Source: Microvirga sp. 17 mud 1-3
GTDB taxonomy: Bacteria > Pseudomonadota > Alphaproteobacteria > Rhizobiales > Beijerinckiaceae
DNA: 64,000 bases
Direction of reading: 5' to 3'
Assembly (NCBI RefSeq): GCF_003151255.1
Contig: NZ_CP029481.1
Location: 4,217,001 to 4,281,000 of the forward strand
How positions within the stretch are numbered: the stretch's first letter is position 1; each line of letters begins with the position of its first letter. The notes beneath the pieces are model-generated. The model saw nothing but the letters and a program-made list of their open reading frames with translations. It had not been told where the DNA came from and did not search any database. The translations under genes were made by a program, and so were the position numbers. Below are positions 1 to 9,851 of this stretch, piece after piece.

Positions 1-492
1 GGCCAGGGCCAGCGGCAGGTTCATGTCATGGACCGGCAAGGGCGTTTCGCCGCCCATACGGGCGCGGATTGCGTGCCCTGGTGCGGCCACCTGATCCGCG
101 ACACCTTCTCGGTTGCGGGCAACATGCTGGCGGGCGAAAGCGTCATCGTCGAAACGGCGCGGGCCTTCGAGGCCGCGTCAGACCTCCCCCTGGCCCGCCG
201 CTTCCTCACGGCCTTGAAAGCCGGCGAGGCGGCCGGAGGCGACAAGCGCGGCCGCCAATCGGCCGCGATCCTGATCCATGACGAGGAGGAATATCCCTAT
301 CTCGACATCCGGGTCGACGACCACGCGGACCCGCTGGGCGAGCTCGCGCGGCTCGAGGAGGTAAGCCGCGGGCGCTATCTCCATTATCGGAAGGTCATGC
401 CGTCCAGGGCCAATCCGGCGGGCGTCACCGACCGTGCCGAGATCGAGCGGCGCATCGCCGAATCCATGGCGGCCGAAGAAGCCGGCGCCTGA
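1..492 (+). CDS. DUF1028 family protein, 3' part (5' end outside window)
   Basis: The reading frame is open from base 1, so the gene begins upstream and only about 163 C-terminal residues are visible. The start of this part (RQVHVMDRQGRFAAHTG, then GNMLAG) matches the DUF1028 family as I know it, a group of putative Ntn-type hydrolases of unknown substrate. After it comes a region resembling the family's usual C-terminus (HDEEEYPYLDIRVDDH). An ATG exists at position 28 but would cut into the conserved core, so it is not the true start. It converges on a peptide-type ABC substrate-binding protein; DUF1028 genes often lie near peptide transport loci, which hints at peptide or amide metabolism but does not prove it. 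Confidence 0.8.
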   Translation, partial: GQGQRQVHVMDRQGRFAAHTGADCVPWCGHLIRDTFSVAGNMLAGESVIVETARAFEAASDLPLARRFLTALKAGEAAGGDKRGRQSAAILIHDEEEYPYLDIRVDDHADPLGELARLEEVSRGRYLHYRKVMPSRANPAGVTDRAEIERRIAESMAAEEAGA

Positions 493-500
493 CGGCAGCA

Positions 501-529
501 CCGCGGGAGAGCGCTTTGCCCTCCCGCGG
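501..529. terminator. hairpin between convergent genes
   Basis: Perfect 9-bp arms, CCGCGGGAG and CTCCCGCGG, enclose an 11-nt loop midway between the two convergent stop codons. There is no T-run on either side, so it is a terminator-like structure of moderate likelihood. Confidence 0.45.
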
Positions 530-541
530 CATTCGCGGCAC

Positions 542-2134
542 TTACTTCTTCTGCGCCCAATAGAACAGCACCTGGTTATCGGCGCGCTGGACGAGGTCGA
601 GGTTCTTCGACACGCCCCAGGCGAGGGATTGCTGGTGCAGGGGGATATGGCTCCAGTCCTTGGCGCCGAGCTCGAAGGCCTGCTTGATCATGAGATCGCG
701 CTTTTCCTTGTCGGTCTCGACCAGGATCTTGTCGGCCAGGGCATCGAGCTCCTTGTTGCAATAGCCCCCGTAATTGGTCTCGCCGCGGCTCGATCCGGCA
801 ACGTCGCGGCAACCCATGATGTCGTGCAGCACGTTGTGGGAATCGAAGGTGCCGGGCGTCCAGCCGAGCAGATAGAAGGTGGCGCCGTAGCCGCCGGACT
901 TGCCGGACTTGGCGAAGTAGAGCGCCTTGGGCTGCGCCATGAGGTTCACCTTGATCCCCGCGCGGGCGAGCATGGACGTGACCGCTTGGCAGATCGCCTC
1001 GTCATTCACGTAGCGGTCGTTCGGGCAGTCCATGCCGACCTCGAAGCCGTTCGGATAGCCTGCCTCGGCTAGGAGCTTCTTGGCGCGATCGAGATCGAAG
1101 GCCGGGCGGGTGAAATCCTTCGAATGGACGAAGAGCTCGGGCGCGATCAGCAGGGCCGAGGGCGTCGACAGGCCGCGCATGACGCGGTCGCGGATCAGGT
1201 TGATGTCGATGGCCCGGTAGAAGGCCTCGCGCACGCGCACGTCCTTGAACGGGTTCTTGCCCTTCACGCTCGAGGACAGGAGCTCGTCGCGGACCGTGTC
1301 GAAGCCCAGGAAGATGGTGCGCAGCTCCGGCCCGGTCATGACGCGAGCATTCGGGCTGCCGTTGACGCGCTGGATATCCTGCAGCGGCACCGGCTCGATC
1401 ACGTCGACCTCGCCCGTCAGGAGCGCCGCCACCCGCGTGGCGTCGTTGCTGATCGGCGTGAACACGATCTCGTCGATGTTGTGCTGGGGCTTGTCCCACC
1501 AGCTCGGGTTCTTCTTGAAGACTGTCTTCACGCCCGGCTGGTGGCTTTCAATCTTAAACGGCCCGGTGCCATTGGCGTTGAGGGACGCGAAGCTCGGCGA
1601 CGTGGCCGCCGCGGGCGTCGGAGCGGTGGCGTTGTTGGCCTCGCTCCACTCCTTGTCCATGATGTACCACGTATCCCATTGGGAGTTCAGGATCGGGTTC
1701 GGCGAGGACAGGACCACATCGACCGTGTAGTCGTCCACCTTCACGAATTTCGCATCCGTCGGGACCCGGGTCACGAAGTTCGAGCCGTTGGCACGCACCC
1801 GGTCCGCCGAGAAGACCACGTCGTCGGCATTGAAATCGTTTCCGTTATGGAACTTCACGCCCTTGCGCAGGAAGAAGCGCCAGCGCAGGCCGTCCTCGCT
1901 GGTCTCCCAGCGCTCAGCAAGAGCAGGCTCGACCTTCAGGTCCTTGCCGCGCCGGGTCAGCCCCTCATAGACATGGCCCAGATGGGCGTTGGTCGTCGTC
2001 TCGTTGAGGGTGTAGGGGTCGAGCGACTTGAGATCGCCCTGGTTGGCGTAGCGCAGGGTCGCGGCATCGGCCGGCAGAACCGCGCCGGCAAGCGCGAGCC
2101 CCAAGGTCGCGGCAAAGAAAGTCTTCCTCAGCAT
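542..2134 (-). CDS. ABC transporter substrate-binding protein, peptide type (SBP_bac_5)
   Basis: Periplasmic binding component of a peptide/oligopeptide-type ABC importer, 530 residues. An N-terminal signal peptide (MLRKTFFAATLGLALAGAVL...ADA) is followed by the family core: LRYANQGDLKSLDPY, then ALAERWETSEDGLRWRFFLRKGVKFHNG and DVVFSADR. The start is placed at 2134 because AGGA lies 7 nt upstream; an ATG ten codons earlier would add a hydrophilic stretch in front of the signal. No permease or ATPase gene is in the window; since the gene is convergent with the DUF1028 gene and followed downstream by it, partners would have to lie elsewhere. Ligand unknown: peptides, glutathione and sugars are all bound by members of this family. 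Confidence 0.88.
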   Translation of the reverse strand: MLRKTFFAATLGLALAGAVLPADAATLRYANQGDLKSLDPYTLNETTTNAHLGHVYEGLTRRGKDLKVEPALAERWETSEDGLRWRFFLRKGVKFHNGNDFNADDVVFSADRVRANGSNFVTRVPTDAKFVKVDDYTVDVVLSSPNPILNSQWDTWYIMDKEWSEANNATAPTPAAATSPSFASLNANGTGPFKIESHQPGVKTVFKKNPSWWDKPQHNIDEIVFTPISNDATRVAALLTGEVDVIEPVPLQDIQRVNGSPNARVMTGPELRTIFLGFDTVRDELLSSSVKGKNPFKDVRVREAFYRAIDINLIRDRVMRGLSTPSALLIAPELFVHSKDFTRPAFDLDRAKKLLAEAGYPNGFEVGMDCPNDRYVNDEAICQAVTSMLARAGIKVNLMAQPKALYFAKSGKSGGYGATFYLLGWTPGTFDSHNVLHDIMGCRDVAGSSRGETNYGGYCNKELDALADKILVETDKEKRDLMIKQAFELGAKDWSHIPLHQQSLAWGVSKNLDLVQRADNQVLFYWAQKK

Positions 2135-2365
2135 CGTTCCTGTTCTCCACTGGAAGGGTGTCACGTTTCAAACGGAAGGGTTCGTCGGCTTCTCATGGCC
2201 GGTTGACGTAGCGTGACAGGGAACGACGGTCGGGTCCAGGGGCGAGAATGCAGCCGGGAAGCCGCCATGGGCATGGCGAAAAGGGTAGCTGGAAACGACG
2301 GGTTCGGGAGGAGATGCGGTCGATTCGGGCGACCGGGGCCTTCTGGGCATGGAAGGCCTGGAAAT

Positions 2366-2440
2366 TGGAGCGGGCGAAGGGATTCGAACCCTCGACCCCA
2401 ACCTTGGCAAGGTTGTGCTCTACCCCTGAGCTACACCCGC
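2366..2440 (-). tRNA. tRNA-Gly (GCC anticodon)
   Basis: The reverse strand folds as a cloverleaf. The acceptor stem GCGGGTG pairs with CGCCCGC, the anticodon arm is CCTTGCCAAGG with anticodon GCC, and the T-arm contains GGTTCGAATCC. The 3' CCA is encoded (bases 2366-2368). Length is 75 nt with CCA, 72 without. Confidence 0.96.
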
Positions 2441-2630
2441 GCTCCGCGGCTTGCGCCGTTGCGAGGCCGCTGATGTGCCCCAAAACGGTTCATATTGCAA
2501 GGGGGATTTTTGGCGAGGGGCCTTGCGAGATTCCGATCTTTCGCCTCCCCGCTTAAGAGCGGACCGGTGGGTTGCTAGAGCCTCGGAGATGAAATCGCCC
2601 CCGCGTCCGAGGCCTTAAGTTTTGTTTTTC

Positions 2631-2678
2631 GAGCATCTTTTCACGCAAAACCGGTTCCCACTTTCGCGTCTGATGCTC
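2631..2678 (-). repeat. dispersed palindromic repeat, family A, copy 1
   Basis: Ends GAGCATC and GATGCTC are inverted around a core containing CACGCAAAACCGGTTCCCAC. A second copy in the opposite orientation lies at 26976-27018. It occupies the gap between tRNA-Gly and the prolyl-tRNA editing gene; nothing else was recognised in that gap. Similar elements are common between genes in Rhizobiales genomes. Confidence 0.7.
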
Positions 2679-2711
2679 TAGAACCTGCGATCCATCGGAG
2701 GTTGTCGAACC

Positions 2712-3251
2712 GTGACCCATCTCTCGCCCCGCGCCCTTCTCGACCGGCTGGCCGCCCTCGGCATCGCGGCCGAGACGGTCGAGCACGAGCCCGTCTTCAC
2801 GGTGGCCGAATCGCGCCCGGTCAAGGCCCGGATTCCCGGCGCCCATTCGAAGAACCTGTTCGTGAAGGACAAGAAGGGCCGCTTCTTCCTGATCACCGCC
2901 AAGGACGAGACCGCGATCGACCTCAAGCGCACCCACGAGGCCATCGGCGCGTCGGGGCGCCTGTCCTTCGGCTCGGCCGAGCAGCTGCGCACCCTGCTCG
3001 GGGTCGAGCCCGGCTCCGTGACGCCCTTCGCGGTGGCGAACGACCGGGAAGGCCAGGTAACGATGATCCTCGATGCCAACCTGATGGAGCACGAGCGGGT
3101 GAACTTCCATCCCCTCGTCAATTCCATGACCACAGGCGTCTCGCGGGACGACCTGCTCAAGTTCCTGCGGTCGACCGGCCACGACCCGCTGATTTTGCGC
3201 CTGCCCGAACCTCCGGCAGAATTGCCGGACACGACGTCCGCCCCCATCTGA
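2712..3251 (+). CDS. prolyl-tRNA editing protein, YbaK/ProX deacylase family
   Basis: A 179-residue single-domain protein of the YbaK/aminoacyl-tRNA deacylase family, closest in length and motifs to the free-standing ProX/PrdX group. These hydrolyse alanine (or other small amino acids) mis-attached to tRNA-Pro. Seen: VEHEPVFTVAES near the start, then GAHSKNLFVKDKKGRFFLI, ending with a hydrophobic helix FLRSTGHDPLILRLPEPP. The start is GTG, with GGAGG about 10 nt upstream. It lies just upstream of the thioredoxin gene on the same strand and may share transcription. The exact substrate tRNA is inferred from the family only. Confidence 0.85.
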   Translation: MTHLSPRALLDRLAALGIAAETVEHEPVFTVAESRPVKARIPGAHSKNLFVKDKKGRFFLITAKDETAIDLKRTHEAIGASGRLSFGSAEQLRTLLGVEPGSVTPFAVANDREGQVTMILDANLMEHERVNFHPLVNSMTTGVSRDDLLKFLRSTGHDPLILRLPEPPAELPDTTSAPI

Positions 3252-3299
3252 GGAAGACGCAAGGCTCCTTTCCGTCTCAAGATCGCATTCGAGGATCGC

Positions 3300-4205
3300 A
3301 TGCTCGCCGACACCCCCCGCAACGGCCCCTCCGCTGAGGGTCTGATCAAGGACACCACCACGGCGGCGTTCCGCCAGGACGTCCTTTCCGAATCCATGCA
3401 GCAGCCGGTTCTCGTGGATTTCTGGGCCCCCTGGTGCGGCCCCTGCAAGCAGCTGACGCCCGTTCTCGAAAAGGTCGTCCGGGAGGCGGGCGGCAAGGTC
3501 AAGCTGGTCAAGATGAATATCGACGAGCATCCGCAGATCGCGGGTCAGCTCGGCGTGCAGTCGATCCCGGCGGTCTTCGCGTTCCAGCGCGGCCAGCCGG
3601 TGGACGGGTTCATGGGTGCCCTGCCTGAGAGCCAGGTCAAGGCCTTTATCGAGCGCCTCGTCGGCCCCTTGGGTCCCAGCGCCGTGGAAGAGGTCATGGC
3701 GGAGGCCGACCGCCTCGCAGCGGCGGGCGATGCCGCTGGCGCGGCCGAGCTCTATGCGGGCATCCTGGCGCAGGATCCCGGCCATGCGCCGGCCCTCGCG
3801 GCTCTCGCCAAGCTGCATGTGGAGCTGGGCGACCTGGAAGGCGCCAGGCGCCTGCTCGACATGGTGCCGGCCGACAAGGCCAAGGATCCGGCCATTGCGG
3901 GGGCCCGAGCCGCTCTCGATCTTGCCGAGCAGGCCGGCTCCCTCGGCGATACGGCCGAGTTCGAGCGCCGCATCGCGGCCGATCCCCTCGACCACCAGGC
4001 CCGTTTCGACCTCGCCATTGCGCTCAATGCGCGGGGCCAGCGCAAAGAAGCCGTCGACCAGCTCCTTGAAATCGTTCGCCGCGACCGCAATTGGAACGAG
4101 GACGGCGCACGCAAGCAGCTCGTCCAGTTCTTCGAGGCCTGGGGTCCGATGGACGCGGCGACGCTCGCAGGACGGCGGAGGCTTTCCTCGATCCTGTTTG
4201 CCTGA
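3300..4205 (+). CDS. thioredoxin with TPR-like C-terminal domain (CnoX/YbbN type)
   Basis: 301 residues. The N-terminal thioredoxin fold has a complete active site WCGPC (W45-C49) and the cis-proline loop QSIPAVFAF. The C-terminal half is alanine-rich and helical (ADRLAAAGDAAGAAELYAGILAQDPGHAPA...), typical of the tetratricopeptide part of CnoX/YbbN proteins. In E. coli CnoX works as a holdase with GroEL and DnaK under oxidative stress; here WCGPC is intact, so redox activity is also likely, as in the Caulobacter homologue. No signal peptide, so cytoplasmic. GAGG lies 5 nt before the ATG. It is followed at 30 bp by the LON-domain gene in an apparent operon. Confidence 0.9.
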   Translation: MLADTPRNGPSAEGLIKDTTTAAFRQDVLSESMQQPVLVDFWAPWCGPCKQLTPVLEKVVREAGGKVKLVKMNIDEHPQIAGQLGVQSIPAVFAFQRGQPVDGFMGALPESQVKAFIERLVGPLGPSAVEEVMAEADRLAAAGDAAGAAELYAGILAQDPGHAPALAALAKLHVELGDLEGARRLLDMVPADKAKDPAIAGARAALDLAEQAGSLGDTAEFERRIAADPLDHQARFDLAIALNARGQRKEAVDQLLEIVRRDRNWNEDGARKQLVQFFEAWGPMDAATLAGRRRLSSILFA

Positions 4206-4235
4206 CGCCGCCGATCCACAGGCAGGGAGACGGGA

Positions 4236-4907
4236 ATGGGAATGAATGCGGTCTACCGAGGGCCTGAGGATTGCCCGTCGGTGATTCCGGTTTTCCCCCT
4301 CCCGGGCGCGCTCCTCCTGCCGCGAGGACAGATTCCCCTCAATATCTTCGAGCCGCGCTACCTCGCCATGGTGGACGAAGCCCTGAAGGGCGAGCGCATC
4401 ATCGGCATGGTTCAGCCCGATGCGGATGGGGACGGGTCGAGCCATTTCCCGAAGCTCTATCATGTAGGCTGTGCCGGGCGCCTCACCCAGTTCGCCGAGA
4501 CCGGCGACGGCCGTTACCTGATCACCCTCGTGGGGGTCGCGCGCTTCCGCATCGCCGAGGAGGTATCGGCCTCGACCCTCTACCGGCAGTGCCGCGTCGA
4601 TTTCACCCCCTACCGGGACGACTTCGTGGCCCGGGCCGGCGAAAACGAGGTGGACCGCCTCGGCGTCGTCAAAGCCTTGCGTGATTTCGTGGAGGCGGCG
4701 GACGTGCGGGTCGACTGGAAGGGGATCGAGGAGGCGCCGAACGAGGCCCTCGTCAACGCCCTGTGCATGATGAGCCCCTTCGGCGTGCGGGAGAAGCAGG
4801 CGCTCCTCGAGGCGCAGGACCTCAAGACCCGCGCCGAGGTGCTGATCGCGCTCACCGAGATCGAGCTCGCCCGCGGCACCAACGGCTCCGAGACGCCGCT
4901 GCAATAG
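4236..4907 (+). CDS. LON peptidase substrate-binding domain protein
   Basis: 223 residues made essentially of the LON N-terminal (PUA-like) domain with no ATPase or protease domain. Visible family motifs: VIPVFPLPGALLLPRGQIPLNIFEPRYLAMVDEAL near the start and then IGMVQPD, HVGCAGRLTQFAETGDGRYLITLVGVARFRI. Stand-alone proteins of this type are widespread in alphaproteobacteria; their function is not established, though substrate recognition for proteolysis is often suggested. Between a CnoX-like thioredoxin and a Trm112-like protein, it forms a three-gene group (gaps of 30 and 12 bp). A second ATG two codons downstream is an alternative start. Confidence 0.88.
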   Translation: MGMNAVYRGPEDCPSVIPVFPLPGALLLPRGQIPLNIFEPRYLAMVDEALKGERIIGMVQPDADGDGSSHFPKLYHVGCAGRLTQFAETGDGRYLITLVGVARFRIAEEVSASTLYRQCRVDFTPYRDDFVARAGENEVDRLGVVKALRDFVEAADVRVDWKGIEEAPNEALVNALCMMSPFGVREKQALLEAQDLKTRAEVLIALTEIELARGTNGSETPLQ

Positions 4908-4919
4908 GAGAGAACGGCC

Positions 4920-5120
4920 GTGACCGACAACGCCCCCGTCGAGGCGACACGCATCGACCCCAAGCTGCTGGAAATGCTGGTGTGCCCCCTGACGAAGGAA
5001 TCCCTCGACTATGATCCCGTCCGGCAGGAGCTGATCAGCCGCCAGGCAAAGCTCGCCTATCCGATCAGAGACGGCATCCCGATCATGCTCCCCGAAGAGG
5101 CTCGCTCCCTGACGGAGTGA
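4920..5120 (+). CDS. Trm112 family protein (UPF0434)
   Basis: A 66-residue protein with the Trm112/UPF0434 pattern: [17 protein letters not shown], then [18 protein letters not shown]. In eukaryotes and archaea Trm112 activates several methyltransferases; the bacterial small form is little studied. Only one cysteine of the usual zinc site remains (CPLT), as is common in alphaproteobacterial members, so zinc binding is doubtful. The start is GTG with AGGAGAG upstream. It is the last gene of the thioredoxin/LON group. Confidence 0.88.
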   Translation: MTDNAPVEATRIDPKLLEMLVCPLTKESLDYDPVRQELISRQAKLAYPIRDGIPIMLPEEARSLTE

Positions 5121-5186
5121 AGCGCGGCCTGGTCTCCCCCAGGGAGAAAGATGGTGAAAGGCACGCGCAACAGGGATGTGGCGCGA

Positions 5187-5355
5187 CGGAATCCCCTCCC
5201 CCCTGTGGGGAGGGCCAGGGTGGGGGTGTTGGCTCTGAATTCTCAGAATGTAGCGCTCACACCCTCACCTCTACCTTCTCCCCGCCGCAAGTCGGGTGTT
5301 CCCGACTTGCGCATCGTGGGAGCGGATCTCGGGAGCACCCGAGCGCCGTGGGGAG
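5187..5355 (+). repeat. dispersed composite repeat, family B, copy 1
   Basis: CCCCTCCCCCCTGTGGGGAG begins a block that continues through GGGTGGGGGTGTTGGCTCTG and CGCTCACACCCTCACC. The same layout recurs near 40584-40689 and 54734-54840. An attached stretch (GACTTGCGCATCGTGGGAGC) resembles the lead-in of the other two copies. It fills most of the gap before the RTX gene; no gene seen here. Confidence 0.7.
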
Positions 5356-5377
5356 GAAAGCCGGTTGAGGGTCTCCC

Positions 5378-8300
5378 TCAGATGAAGAAGAAGTCCTTTT
5401 CGGTCAGCTTGAGGCCCTTCTTGAGGGTCGCAATCTCGACCGCAGCCTTCGACCCGGAGCCGTCGGCATCATAGTAGAGCACGCCCTTCTTCTTGTCGTA
5501 GACGAAGAAGTCGTTGGCATCCTTGGCCTTGTCGCCCACGGTGAAGAACTTGCTCGCCATCTTCAGCGGCTTGGTCTCGGTGCCCTTCTTGGTCGCGGCG
5601 TAGAGCTTCTTGTTCGCCTTGAACAGGGCATTGTCGAGCCAGAGCGTGTCGTCCTTCACATTGAAGTCGGTGATCTTGTCGAGGTTGGTTTTCTTGTTGA
5701 ACTTGGCATCGAACACGAAGATGTCCTTGCCCTTGCCGCCGAACAGCACGTCCTTGCCGGCCCCGCCCCACAGCACGTCATTGCCGGCATCGCCCTTGAG
5801 CACATCGTTGCCGGCTCCGCCATAGAGCTTGTCGTTGCCGGCATTGCCGTAAAGCTTGTCGTTGAACTTGCCGGCCTTGAACACGTCATCGGCCAGGCTG
5901 CCCCCCGTGACCTCGCGGGCGACGTCGGTGACGCCGATCGAGAAGCTCTGCTGCGAGACCCCACCCTTGCCGTCGCTGACCTGGACCGTGACCATGTGAG
6001 CGGTGGCCTGCTCGAAGTCGAGCCGGAAACCGTCCGCCACCAGGATCTTGTTGCCCGAGAGCATGAACCGGCCGTCCGCATTGTTCAGCAACGTATAGGT
6101 CAGGGCATCGCTGTCGGCATCGGCCGCCGAGAGGGTACCAACCTCGGTGCCCATCACGGCATATTCGGCCGCGGCACCGGCCCCGGTCAGCATTAGACTG
6201 CCCGGCGCATGGTTGGTCGGCGTAGGCGGCGTCTCGTCGACGTCGGACAGGTTGATGCGGATCGTCTGCTCGGAGGTCTGGCCGTCGGCATCGGTGGCGA
6301 CCACCTTGATGTCATGGAACTGGGCCGCCTCGTAGTCGAGCCTGGCTCCATTGGCCACGAGGATCTTGGTCTTCGTGGCATCGAGCTTGAAGCGTCCGTC
6401 CGCGCTGTCGGCCAGAGCATAGGTGACCGCCTTGCCTTCGGGATCGTGAGCCGTGAGGGTGCCTACTTCCGTTCCGGTCGGCTTGTTCTCCGCAAGATCG
6501 ACAGCCGTCGCGTTATTGAGACGGATCGTATCCGGCGGAGCGTTGACCGACTTGTCGGCGATCGTCGTGACGACCTGGACGGCGTTCTGATGGCTGCTTG
6601 CGGCGTGGCTGTCATCCTTCAGCATGAAGGAGAACTGCGTCGTGACCTGGCCCGAATTGGCGGTGCTGTCCGTCGGATCGAAGGTCACGTTGTCCAGGAA
6701 GGTCTCCAGGTCCGCTGCCTTGCCCGTCAGGGTAATGACCCGCGTCGTCGCCGAAGGATCGGGATCGCTCACCGTCACGGTGGCGGTCGAGAAGATGTTT
6801 CCGAGAGCGCCGTCCCCATTCGTGAACGAGAGGGTCAGCGTGAGGGTATCGTTCTCCGGACCATCCATCAGGGTGATTCCGGCAAAGGGCTTCACGGCAG
6901 CGCCGTTATCCACGGCCGGAGTCGTGGGGTTGCCCGTGACGCCGAAAACCGGCTCGGTATTGCCGCCCGTCACGGGGTTCACGGTCACGAGGAAGTCCTT
7001 GTAGGTGGAGGTCGCGCCCGGGCCGCCGTTCTTGTCCGTGACCTTGACCGAGACCGTATAGGTCTCGGTCTTCGTGATGTCGGAAAGTGCCGCGACCTTC
7101 AGCTGGCCGCCCTCGATCTTGAACCGCCCGCCCGCATTGCCGGCGCCGCTCGACCCGCCGTTGCCGCTGGTGTCGAAGGCATAGACGAACTGGGTGTCCC
7201 CGTCGGGATCGAGCGCCTGGAAGGTGCCGACCACGAAGCCGTCCGTTGCGCTCTCGAAGATCGTGGCCTTCGTGGATCCGGTGGTGAAATTGAGATCGGT
7301 GGGCGCTTCGTTCACGTTGTTGACGTAGACCTTGACGGTCGTGGGCGCGGAGGCCCAGCCGCTCACCGTCTCGGTGGCGCCGACCTGGAGCAGATAGTAT
7401 TTCCGCTCCTGGGGCGTGTTCGCGAACTCGGTCTTGAGATCGGGGTCCGCTGCCGCATTTGCCTCGTAATCCACGTCGCCGACAAGAATGATCGCGCCCG
7501 TCTCCGGGTCGATGGCGAACTTATTGCCTGGATTGGTCACCAGGGAATAGGTGGCGTCTCCAGCCGCGAAGCCCGGCGTCCGGAGGGTTGCGATGGGCAT
7601 GAAGCGCGCACCGTTCTCGTCGATCGCGTTCACGGCGCCCTGGACGACGGGGGCGCCCGGAGCGGTGCTCGGCAGAGCCACTGTGCGGTCGGCGAATTGC
7701 AGGAACTCGATGCTACGCAGGGTATCGGTTCCGTCCCGGCCGTCCTGCCGGTCATGGATCTCGATGCTGCCGTCCGCCTTGCGGACGATGTCGTAATCCG
7801 ACATCTGGCCGGAATACAGTGCCCGGTCCACGCCGCCGCCGCCGTCGATCAGGTCGTCCCCGCCGTTGCCGCTCAGGACATTGCCGCCACCATTTCCGAG
7901 GATCGTGTTGGCAAGTCCGTTGCCGATTCCCGTGAGCTCTCCCGCACCCGTCAGGACGAGGTTCTCCACCTCGGCTCCCAGAACGTACGAGATGGAGGCC
8001 CGCACCGTGTCCATGCCCTGGCCCGCCGCCTCGGTGACCGCATCGCCCGAATCGTCGACCACATAGGTGTCGTTGCCGAGCCCGCCGGCGAGAATGTCCG
8101 CGCCCACGCCCCCGTCGAGGATGTTGTCTCCGTCGTTGCCCGTCAGGGTATTGGCGAGGCCATTGCCTGTGCCGTCGATATTCGTCGTGCCCGTGAGAAC
8201 GAGATTCTCCACATGGGCGCCGAGCGCAAAGGACACGGAAGCGCGCACCGTGTCGGTCCCCTCGCCGGCCTGTTCGACCGCCACATCGCCCGCATGATCG

Positions 8301-9826
8301 ACGATATAGGTGTCGTTCCCCTCGCCGCCGGTCAGGATGTCGGCGCCCGCGCCACCGTCCAGGACGTTATGCCCGGCATTCCCGGTGATGCGGTTCGACA
8401 GGGCGTTGCCGGTCCCGTCGATGTCGGCTGCGCCCGTCAGGACGAGGTTCTCCACGTTTGCCGTCAGGGCATAGCCGACCGAAGCAAGAACCGTATCGGT
8501 GCCCTCTCCGGCCTTTTCGGTGACCACGTCGCCGACATTGTCGACGATGTAGGTGTCGTTGCCGCCGCTACCCGAGAGGCTATCGGCGCCCGCGCCCCCG
8601 TCCAGGACGTTGGCCGCCCCATTGCCTTGGATGACATTCGCCAGATCGTTGCCCGTGCCGTCGATGGCCGCCGCACCCGTCAGCGTGAGGCGCTCCACAT
8701 TCTGGGAGAGGGTGAAGGAGACAGAGGCCAGGACCGTGTCGTTGCCTTCAGAGTTGCCGGCGGCCTCGATGACCGTATCGCCCGCATGGTCGACCACATA
8801 GACATCGTCGCTTGCGCCGCCGGTCATCACGTCCGCGCCGACACCGCCGTCGAGGGTATCGAGGCCGGTACCGCCGTTGAGGACGTCGTCGCCGCCATTG
8901 CCGTAAAGCACGTCGTTGCCGACCCCGCCCGACAGGGAATCGACCGCATTGCCACCATAAGCGGTGTCGTTGCCCTGGCCGAGATCGACCAGGCCCGTCA
9001 CGACGCCCTTGCGACCGTCGTAGAGATCGTTGCCCTGGTTGAGAAGAACGGCGCCCTCGAGGCGGCCGTCATTGATGATCGTATCGTCGCCCGTGCTACC
9101 GGAAACGGCGGTCTTCGCACTGATCGTGCCGCTGTTGATCAGCTTCGTCACGTCGTAGAAGAATCTGACTCCATAGGTGCTGGCCTGAATCGTGCCCGAG
9201 TTGTTGACGTTCGCCAGTCCCTGGACTTCGATGCCTGAATATCCGGCAGTGATCGAACCGGTGTTCCAGACACCATAATCCGTAAGCGGAAGGAGGGGCT
9301 TGACGGCCGAGGGAACGAATCCTGTCGTGGATTTCAGGACGATGCCGGTCTGGACCGCCTGGATGGTCCCGTCGTTGAGGACCTGGTTCTGGTTGGCTTG
9401 GCCGAAGATGGACCCTCCGAGGATGCCGTAATAGCCCGACAGGCGCCCTCCGTTGTGGATGTACTTCTCGCTGCCGTCCAGCTTGATCGCAGCCGTGTCG
9501 AACGTGCCTGCGCCGGTAATCTCGCCGCTATTGACGATCGTGTAGTTGCCGAGGCCCAGATACATACCGCTCAAGCCCCGGACGAGGCCCGTGGCGCCGA
9601 CCATGATCGTGGTGCTTCCCGACGAGACCGAGATGGCATTCTCTCTGGAATAGACACCTCCGTCGATGGTGACGAGGGAGGAATCGAGCCTCACCGCGAT
9701 GGCGCTTGTGGTGGTTGTCAGGGACCCGGTCTGCGTGATGTGAAGCTCATTGAGCGGATCGCCAGAGCCGTCATTTTCTAGGGCAATTGGATTGGTCTGC
9801 TGATCATTGATGAAAAGAACGGACAT
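5378..9826 (-). CDS. large RTX protein with beta-helix-like N-terminus and cadherin-like domains
   Basis: 1,482 residues, predicted to be secreted by a type I system: no N-terminal signal, Gly/Asp nonapeptide repeats, and a C-terminal tail ending in hydrophobic DFFFI. Order: residues 1-280 carry short repeats of the NSGTI/VNDGTI type, suggesting a beta-helix; 280-340 hold RTX repeats ([20 protein letters not shown]); about 340-650 has four near-identical 80-residue units (GNDTYIVD...VENLVLTG); about 650-730 is a linker; about 760-1300 has at least three cadherin-like domains (DENGA, DYEAN, LDYEA, LDFEQA); about 1310-1380 is a second RTX block before the tail. Such proteins act as Ca-dependent adhesins or surface/matrix proteins. 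No type I exporter genes are in the window. The 23 nt upstream contain an inverted repeat holding the ribosome-binding site. Confidence 0.9.
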   Translation of the reverse strand: MSVLFINDQQTNPIALENDGSGDPLNELHITQTGSLTTTTSAIAVRLDSSLVTIDGGVYSRENAISVSSGSTTIMVGATGLVRGLSGMYLGLGNYTIVNSGEITGAGTFDTAAIKLDGSEKYIHNGGRLSGYYGILGGSIFGQANQNQVLNDGTIQAVQTGIVLKSTTGFVPSAVKPLLPLTDYGVWNTGSITAGYSGIEVQGLANVNNSGTIQASTYGVRFFYDVTKLINSGTISAKTAVSGSTGDDTIINDGRLEGAVLLNQGNDLYDGRKGVVTGLVDLGQGNDTAYGGNAVDSLSGGVGNDVLYGNGGDDVLNGGTGLDTLDGGVGADVMTGGASDDVYVVDHAGDTVIEAAGNSEGNDTVLASVSFTLSQNVERLTLTGAAAIDGTGNDLANVIQGNGAANVLDGGAGADSLSGSGGNDTYIVDNVGDVVTEKAGEGTDTVLASVGYALTANVENLVLTGAADIDGTGNALSNRITGNAGHNVLDGGAGADILTGGEGNDTYIVDHAGDVAVEQAGEGTDTVRASVSFALGAHVENLVLTGTTNIDGTGNGLANTLTGNDGDNILDGGVGADILAGGLGNDTYVVDDSGDAVTEAAGQGMDTVRASISYVLGAEVENLVLTGAGELTGIGNGLANTILGNGGGNVLSGNGGDDLIDGGGGVDRALYSGQMSDYDIVRKADGSIEIHDRQDGRDGTDTLRSIEFLQFADRTVALPSTAPGAPVVQGAVNAIDENGARFMPIATLRTPGFAAGDATYSLVTNPGNKFAIDPETGAIILVGDVDYEANAAADPDLKTEFANTPQERKYYLLQVGATETVSGWASAPTTVKVYVNNVNEAPTDLNFTTGSTKATIFESATDGFVVGTFQALDPDGDTQFVYAFDTSGNGGSSGAGNAGGRFKIEGGQLKVAALSDITKTETYTVSVKVTDKNGGPGATSTYKDFLVTVNPVTGGNTEPVFGVTGNPTTPAVDNGAAVKPFAGITLMDGPENDTLTLTLSFTNGDGALGNIFSTATVTVSDPDPSATTRVITLTGKAADLETFLDNVTFDPTDSTANSGQVTTQFSFMLKDDSHAASSHQNAVQVVTTIADKSVNAPPDTIRLNNATAVDLAENKPTGTEVGTLTAHDPEGKAVTYALADSADGRFKLDATKTKILVANGARLDYEAAQFHDIKVVATDADGQTSEQTIRINLSDVDETPPTPTNHAPGSLMLTGAGAAAEYAVMGTEVGTLSAADADSDALTYTLLNNADGRFMLSGNKILVADGFRLDFEQATAHMVTVQVSDGKGGVSQQSFSIGVTDVAREVTGGSLADDVFKAGKFNDKLYGNAGNDKLYGGAGNDVLKGDAGNDVLWGGAGKDVLFGGKGKDIFVFDAKFNKKTNLDKITDFNVKDDTLWLDNALFKANKKLYAATKKGTETKPLKMASKFFTVGDKAKDANDFFVYDKKKGVLYYDADGSGSKAAVEIATLKKGLKLTEKDFFFI
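7880..8930 (-). repeat. intragenic tandem repeats in the RTX gene
   Basis: Four units of roughly 240 nt encode near-identical 80-residue modules. [12 protein letters not shown] segments occur at about residues 340, 423, 503 and 584, each followed by GTDTV.AS and [11 protein letters not shown]-level similarity is high enough for unit-number variation by recombination. Confidence 0.75.
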
Positions 9827-9829
9827 GGC

Positions 9830-9850
9830 ACCCTCACGTTATGTGAGGGT
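9830..9850 (-). promoter_or_regulatory. inverted repeat containing the RTX ribosome-binding site
   Basis: On the coding strand, ACCCTCAC-ATAAC-GTGAGGGT forms perfect 8-bp arms around a 5-nt loop. The right arm contains the only Shine-Dalgarno-like sequence (GAGGG), 4 nt before GCC-ATG spacing ends at the start codon. If transcribed in full it would hide the ribosome-binding site; alternatively it is a protein operator, because the predicted transcription start falls in the left arm. Confidence 0.55.
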
Positions 9851-9851
9851 A

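Noticed and set aside
2553..4904. 783-codon reverse-strand frame over the thioredoxin and LON genes
   Set aside because: Antisense of three recognised genes and without known motifs.
7880..8930. Regular repeats that could suggest a CRISPR array
   Set aside because: They are about 240 nt long, coding, in frame and without spacers: protein modules of the RTX gene.
6209..9238. 1,009-codon open frame on the plus strand, opposite the RTX gene
   Set aside because: Its protein is low in recognisable motifs and mirrors the codon pattern of the RTX gene; the RTX frame has clear domains. GC-rich DNA commonly leaves such antisense frames open.
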